Positions 1 to 5,293 of a stretch of DNA of 5,293 nucleotides are shown here, in pieces. Position 1 is the stretch's first letter, and each line of letters opens with the position of its first letter. Source of the stretch: Microbacteriaceae bacterium (GTDB lineage Bacteria; Actinomycetota; Actinomycetes; Actinomycetales; Microbacteriaceae); NCBI GenBank assembly GCA_023254555.1, contig JALRLI010000072.1, forward strand, positions 1 through 5,293, given 5' to 3'. A model generated the notes under the pieces. The model searched no databases. It saw only the letters and a list, made by a program, of their open reading frames with translations, and was not told where the DNA came from. A program made the position numbers and the translations under genes.

Positions 1-251
1 AAGCCTTTTTCGAAGATAACACCGTCACTGGCCATGTTCTTAGGGCCGGGGCCTTCAGGCTTGGCGTTATCGACAATCAACAGGGTAATCACAGTTGCGA
101 GCGCGATGAGGCCGAGCACAATGCCCGACTGTAGAAAGAGGCGATTGCGCCTCTCTTTTTTGCGCTGGCCTTCGCGAGCCTCTCTTGCCTGCTCGCGAGC
201 TTGTTGGCGTCGTTCGTTCTTGGTTGGGCGATTGCCGTTACCGGTTGACAT
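1..251 (-). CDS. Membrane-anchored DsbA/thioredoxin-fold family protein, N-terminal part (cut by left edge)
   Basis: I translated this partial gene by hand. It starts at ATG 251 and gives 83 residues before the window ends. Residues 1-37 are highly charged (Arg, Lys, Glu, Gln; for example KNERRQQAREQAREAREGQR) and probably helical. Residues about 38-60 form one hydrophobic transmembrane segment (LFLQSGIVLGLIALATVITL onward). A Pro/Gly linker (PEGPGPKNMASDG) follows. The positive charge before the helix predicts a cytoplasmic N-terminus and an exported C-terminus. This layout, including the PGPxNMASDG linker, is what I recall from actinobacterial membrane-anchored DsbA-family proteins, which carry an extracytoplasmic thioredoxin fold for disulfide chemistry. 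The catalytic CxxC would lie beyond the edge, so the oxidoreductase call is inference from the N-terminus. The start is 11 nt after the secA stop with only a weak Shine-Dalgarno sequence, which suggests translational coupling to secA. It could instead be another single-pass protein with a similar N-terminus. Confidence 0.72.
   Translation of the reverse strand, partial: MSTGNGNRPTKNERRQQAREQAREAREGQRKKERRNRLFLQSGIVLGLIALATVITLLIVDNAKPEGPGPKNMASDGVIFEKG
137..161 (+). terminator. Terminator-shaped hairpin with T tail, antisense inside the dsbA-like gene
   Basis: On the plus strand AGAGGCG (137-143) and CGCCTCT (148-154) form a perfect 7-bp stem with an ATTG loop, followed by one C and six T (156-161). 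This is the classical shape of an intrinsic terminator for plus-strand transcription, that is, against the genes here. The T tract is the complement of two AAA lysine codons and the stem encodes Arg-rich sequence, so coding constraint could have produced it by chance. No plus-strand gene is visible that it would terminate. Confidence 0.3.
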
Positions 252-262
252 TAACTACCACT

Positions 263-3055
<2,793 letters not shown>

Positions 3056-3060
3056 GAACT

Positions 3061-3067
3061 CTCTCCC
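3061..3067 (-). promoter_or_regulatory. Ribosome binding site of secA
   Basis: On the minus strand GGGAGAG (3067-3061) precedes GTG 3055, with 7 nt between GGGAG and the start codon. It decides the start: the alternative in-frame GTG at 3121 has only AGG almost touching it. Confidence 0.65.
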
Positions 3068-3075
3068 ACTGCATC

Positions 3076-3113
3076 CTGTCGCAAAATCTGGGCAAGTGAG
3101 CCCACAGCGACAG
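3076..3113 (-). promoter_or_regulatory. Stem-loop in the secA 5' leader
   Basis: In the minus-strand transcript CUGUCGC (3113-3107) pairs perfectly with GCGACAG (3082-3076), closing an outer 7-bp stem. Inside it UGGGC (3104-3100) and GCCCA (3093-3089) form a 5-bp hairpin with a UCACUU loop. The internal loop is asymmetric, UG against GAUUUU. The structure ends 20 nt before the secA start and 8 nt before its Shine-Dalgarno sequence. Inner hairpin plus GAUUUU also resembles a weak intrinsic terminator, so leader control of secA is conceivable. The pairing is seen; a function is inference. The outer arms could be chance. Confidence 0.35.
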
Positions 3114-3159
3114 AGCCGCACCTATTTGGCGCGACCCGTGTCAGCTTACCAATTCTGTC

Positions 3160-3189
3160 TGTATAAGCGTTAGCCGTCTACCAGACCAA
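3160..3189 (-). promoter_or_regulatory. Weak candidate promoter for secA
   Basis: On the minus strand TTGGTC (3189-3184) and TATACA (3165-3160) lie 18 nt apart, overlapping the last codons of hpf. The -35 matches the TTG of TTGACA; the -10 matches TATAAT at four positions but lacks the important final T. It would put transcription start inside the hpf-secA gap, so that the leader carries the 3076-3113 stem-loop. Matches this weak are common by chance. Confidence 0.15.
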
Positions 3190-3802
3190 TCACACCGTAA
3201 TCCCAGCCTTTTCTGCGGTAAACCACAGACGGGCGACCGGTGTCTCGCTCGATGAACAAGAAGAAGTCGTGCCCAACGAGTTCCATTCGATCGACGGCTT
3301 CTTCGACGCTCATGTGCTCAGCGGTGAACTCTTTGCTGCGAATCACGATAGGCGAGTAATCCTGCTCGGTTTCTTCCCCGGTGACGACTGGCACAGAGCC
3401 CGTTTCAACCGCCTCAATGAGTTCAAGGTCTGCTGGGGTGACATCGACCACGTCGAAATCACGCGCAGCTGCTTCACCAGCCGAGACACGGCGGCGGCCA
3501 CGACGCGCAAACTTCTTATCGTGTGAGCGACGGATGCGCTCAAGCAGTCGGCCATAAGCGATATCAAATGCAGAGTACTTGTCGTTTCCTTCGCTCTCGG
3601 CTCGAATGACCGGACCGGCACCCACGAGGGTGAGTTCGACATGATCACCGTTCTGCGGGCTGCGATCGCTCACCCGCGACACGCGCACCTCAAAGCTCTG
3701 CGCTTTCGCTGAGAGACCTTGCACCTTATCTGACTTCGAGTGCACATATTCCTGAAACCGATCGGTGATTCCTACGTTTCTTCCGCGAATATTCACGTCC
3801 AT
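3170..3802 (-). CDS. hpf: Long-form ribosome hibernation promoting factor (HPF, S30AE/RaiA family)
   Basis: Long HPF binds the 30S decoding region and joins two ribosomes into inactive 100S dimers in slow growth or stress. The protein is 210 residues, typical for the long form. Residues about 2-100 are the S30AE ribosome-binding domain (MDVNIRGRNVGITDRFQEYV; the basic helix RRSHDKKFARRGRRR spans 91-105). A variable acidic linker covers about 110-150. The C-terminal dimerisation domain is at about 151-210 and holds FTAEHMSVEEAVDRMELVGH (159-178), FFLFIERDTGRPSVVYRRKG (180-199) and WDYGVIGLV, the hallmark of long HPF. ATG 3802 is chosen because AGGAG lies 6 nt ahead and the protein then begins where family members do; an in-frame ATG at 3844 would add 14 residues and bury the Shine-Dalgarno sequence in coding sequence. 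Unlike the flanking gene pairs, hpf has over 100 nt on each side, which suggests its own regulation. Confidence 0.96.
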   Translation of the reverse strand: MDVNIRGRNVGITDRFQEYVHSKSDKVQGLSAKAQSFEVRVSRVSDRSPQNGDHVELTLVGAGPVIRAESEGNDKYSAFDIAYGRLLERIRRSHDKKFARRGRRRVSAGEAAARDFDVVDVTPADLELIEAVETGSVPVVTGEETEQDYSPIVIRSKEFTAEHMSVEEAVDRMELVGHDFFLFIERDTGRPSVVYRRKGWDYGVIGLVDG

Positions 3803-3808
3803 GAGATT

Positions 3809-3813
3809 CTCCT
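3809..3813 (-). promoter_or_regulatory. Ribosome binding site of hpf
   Basis: AGGAG on the minus strand (3813-3809), 6 nt before ATG 3802, is a near-ideal Shine-Dalgarno sequence. It fixes the hpf start against the upstream in-frame ATG at 3844. Confidence 0.8.
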
Positions 3814-3823
3814 GTTCGGTTGT

Positions 3824-3849
3824 GCGCTGGGCCTGCGGCCTCAAAGCGC
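3824..3849 (-). promoter_or_regulatory. Possible small stem-loop in the hpf leader
   Basis: In the minus-strand RNA GCGCU (3849-3845) pairs with AGCGC (3828-3824), and inside it GGCC (3840-3837) pairs with GGCC (3833-3830) around a GCA triloop, with a 4/1 internal loop. It ends 10 nt ahead of the hpf Shine-Dalgarno sequence. The rest of the 105-nt comF-hpf gap shows no convincing -10/-35 pair and no T-tailed terminator after comF. Short GC arms like these are easily chance. Confidence 0.2.
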
Positions 3850-3907
3850 TGGTACATCGTTGTAGTTGAAAGCTACTCCTGAAACGTGTGATTTTCCATA
3901 GAGTTTT

Positions 3908-4663
3908 CTAGGCAAATATTCGCGGGGTGTGTGCAACCGTGACGGCTGCCACGACCCGCGCACCGGCATCCTCTAATGCCTTCGCAGCGGCGGTGAGGCT
4001 CGCCCCGGTTGTGACGATGTCATCGACCAGCAACACGTGCTTCCCGGCCAAGGGCCTCGAATCGTTCTGCTCGCGCACCGACACTCGTGAGCCCACCCTC
4101 GCCGTCACCCGAAAACTGTTTCGAGCGTTCTGCCTGCGCTGCACACTCGTCAACCCAACCTGATCTGCGCGTTCTCTACGCGCCACCAACCACCTATAAA
4201 TTTCGGGTCTCGGGTGTTGCGCGGCCAAAAGCAATTCAACGTGCCGATACCCGCGTTTGGCTACTGCTTCAGTCGCAGAAGGCACCGGCACGCAGTGCAA
4301 GGTCATACCTGAGTGGATGCGCAGCGCCTCGTCGATTGCCCGAGCCAGCATCGCACCGAGCACTCTTTTTAAATAAGGTGCCGAGTTTTCCTTGAAACTC
4401 AAGAGCGCGGTGCGAGTGATGCCTTCGTAGCTCGCAGCGGCGTAGACCGGAAAGTCGAGATCAACAGGACTCTCGAATGACTCTCCTGAGTCACCTACGG
4501 CTTCGAGTTGCACCTCACAGGGCCTGCAGAGTCTGGTGTCAGGAACCGCGCAGATCGCGCACTGAATCGGAAGCAACAGGCAGAGTGCGTCGGTGAGTAC
4601 CTGTTTGATGAGTTGGATGCTCGGTTGCAAAGCGGCGGGATGCGGTGTGCGAGGTTGCGGCAT
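3908..4663 (-). CDS. comF: ComF family protein (phosphoribosyltransferase-like, double zinc finger)
   Basis: The protein is 251 residues, about the usual ComFC/GntX size. The N-terminus carries two CxxC pairs, C35/C38 (CAIC) and C46/C49 (CRPC), the expected zinc site. A type I phosphoribosyltransferase fold follows: the family motif KRGYRHVE (136-143), RADQVGLTSVQRRQNARNSF (165-184), and the PRPP-binding loop VLLVDDIVTTGAS (210-222) with its two Asp and TTG turn. In naturally transformable bacteria ComFC helps take up single-stranded DNA; most actinobacterial homologues sit in this lpqB-hpf-secA neighbourhood without competence genes, and neither role nor substrate is settled. ATG 4663 lies 12 nt after the lpqB stop with a poor Shine-Dalgarno sequence, which points to translational coupling to lpqB. 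A TTG at residue 12 is an alternative start. All key residues are present, so it is probably functional. The symbol is a family-level name. Confidence 0.93.
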   Translation of the reverse strand: MPQPRTPHPAALQPSIQLIKQVLTDALCLLLPIQCAICAVPDTRLCRPCEVQLEAVGDSGESFESPVDLDFPVYAAASYEGITRTALLSFKENSAPYLKRVLGAMLARAIDEALRIHSGMTLHCVPVPSATEAVAKRGYRHVELLLAAQHPRPEIYRWLVARRERADQVGLTSVQRRQNARNSFRVTARVGSRVSVREQNDSRPLAGKHVLLVDDIVTTGASLTAAAKALEDAGARVVAAVTVAHTPRIFA

Positions 4664-4675
4664 CCCCGAACAGTA

Positions 4676-5293
4676 CTAGCTGCGCTTGCCGAGCAGTGAA
4701 ATGTTTTTCACAACCTGCCGCCAGGTCACACCCTGTGGTGCCCGAAGTGAGCCAGTGCTTGAGAGTGCCCGAAGCTCAGAAACCGAATTGGCTCCGGCAA
4801 TTGTCGTGATGCCGGGCGAGGTGCCCAGAGCTCGGCTGAACTGCCCCAGGCCGACGGTGCTCATCTGCGAGGCAGCATTTTCACGCTGCGTCACCACGGC
4901 AATCTGATTCGCATCTACCCAGTCAAGGTCGAGTGCTTCAAAGTCTGACCAGCCCACAATGACCGCTTGCGTGAGTCCGACCGGGGTGCCATCGTCGGCT
5001 CGAACCACGCCGGCCACCTGCACCGTATAGCGATTGGTCTGCTTGATGATTGCAGCCAGGCGCGAACCATCGCGAGAGATGCGAAGGGCCGCCACCTCGG
5101 TGGCTCCGGTCCATGTTGTAGCCAGACTGACCTGTGTTCCGCCGGACGCAATCGCTCTCACCTCAGCTGGACGTGTCTGCTGACTCGACCAGACAAAGTT
5201 TGCCCGGTCAAGGGTTGGGGAGGAGAGATTGGCGCGAGCATCCAAGACCGAAATGGTGCCCTGGTTGTCTACCCAGCTCAGCCCGGCATCAGT
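4676..5293 (-). CDS. lpqB: LpqB family beta-propeller lipoprotein, C-terminal part (cut by right edge)
   Basis: The last 205 residues are visible; the reading frame stays open to the window edge, so the true start with its signal peptide and lipobox lies outside. What can be seen is the end of the LpqB beta-propeller: GLSWVDNQGTISVLDARANL at the very edge, LDRANFVWSS (matching the family's DR..WVW element), ALRISRDGSRLAAI (a blade motif of the type LRxSRDGxR), LDWVDANQIAVVTQ, and a C-terminal GVTWRQVVKNISLLGKRS. LpqB is an extracytoplasmic lipoprotein that in mycobacteria interacts with the sensor kinase MtrB and modulates MtrA signalling, linked to cell wall and division. mtrB and mtrA are expected just upstream, beyond the right edge; this is inference from conserved order. 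The gene ends 12 nt before comF. A TTG at 5245 looks like a start only because the gene is truncated. Confidence 0.88.
   Translation of the reverse strand, partial: TDAGLSWVDNQGTISVLDARANLSSPTLDRANFVWSSQQTRPAEVRAIASGGTQVSLATTWTGATEVAALRISRDGSRLAAIIKQTNRYTVQVAGVVRADDGTPVGLTQAVIVGWSDFEALDLDWVDANQIAVVTQRENAASQMSTVGLGQFSRALGTSPGITTIAGANSVSELRALSSTGSLRAPQGVTWRQVVKNISLLGKRS

Noticed and set aside
3056..3121. N-terminal extension of SecA from GTG 3121, with four cysteines in 22 residues
   Set aside because: It starts right after an in-frame TAG and has no properly spaced Shine-Dalgarno sequence. SecA proteins begin at the MASVFEKVLR equivalent, and GTG 3055 has a good ribosome binding site. The cysteines come from leader hairpin sequence.
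3803..3844. Longer hpf beginning at ATG 3844
   Set aside because: AGGAG at 3813-3809 is ideally placed for ATG 3802, and HPF proteins start at the MDVNIRGRN equivalent. The extra 14 residues look like translated leader.
3803..3907. Promoter for hpf, e.g. TTTCAG-N17-AACGAT on the minus strand
   Set aside because: It matches only about half of the consensus positions, and no SigH-like (GGAA...GTT) or SigB-like (GTTT...GGGTA) pair has correct spacing. It is not better than chance.
4676..5245. A complete 189-residue gene starting at TTG 5245
   Set aside because: The frame continues open to the window edge and the upstream residues (GLSWVDNQGTISV) continue the LpqB propeller, so this is a truncated lpqB, not a small gene.

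Overview
The window looks like a core chromosomal segment of an actinobacterium, most likely a member of the Microbacteriaceae or a close relative. The reasons are the gene order lpqB - comF - hpf - secA, an LpqB-type lipoprotein (a family essentially restricted to Actinobacteria), a long-form HPF, a SecA with an Ala/Gln-rich tail ending in a basic NRAQRRAKKK motif, and fairly GC-rich codon use. Genus assignment is not possible by eye.

All five protein genes lie on the minus strand, so transcription runs from the right edge to the left. In transcription order they are: the C-terminal end of lpqB (4676-5293, cut by the right edge); a ComF-family phosphoribosyltransferase-like gene (3908-4663); the long-form ribosome hibernation factor hpf (3170-3802); secA, the ATPase motor of the Sec translocon (263-3055); and the N-terminal part of a membrane-anchored DsbA/thioredoxin-fold protein (1-251, cut by the left edge).

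The spacing is informative. lpqB-comF (12 nt) and secA-dsbA-like (11 nt) are nearly touching, as in co-translated operon pairs. hpf is instead bracketed by gaps of 105 and 114 nt, and each gap can fold into a stem-loop just ahead of the next ribosome binding site. The secA leader hairpin (3076-3113) is the better of the two. A separate terminator-shaped hairpin with a T6 tail lies inside the dsbA-like gene, pointing in the antisense direction (137-161).

Functionally the segment joins envelope homeostasis (LpqB, which works with the MtrAB two-component system expected upstream), protein export (SecA), probable folding of exported proteins (DsbA-like) and ribosome protection in stasis (HPF). 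No RNA gene, insertion sequence, CRISPR array, phage element or obviously novel system was found. There is no stretch above 300 bases without a gene. The most interesting points are regulatory and are modest.
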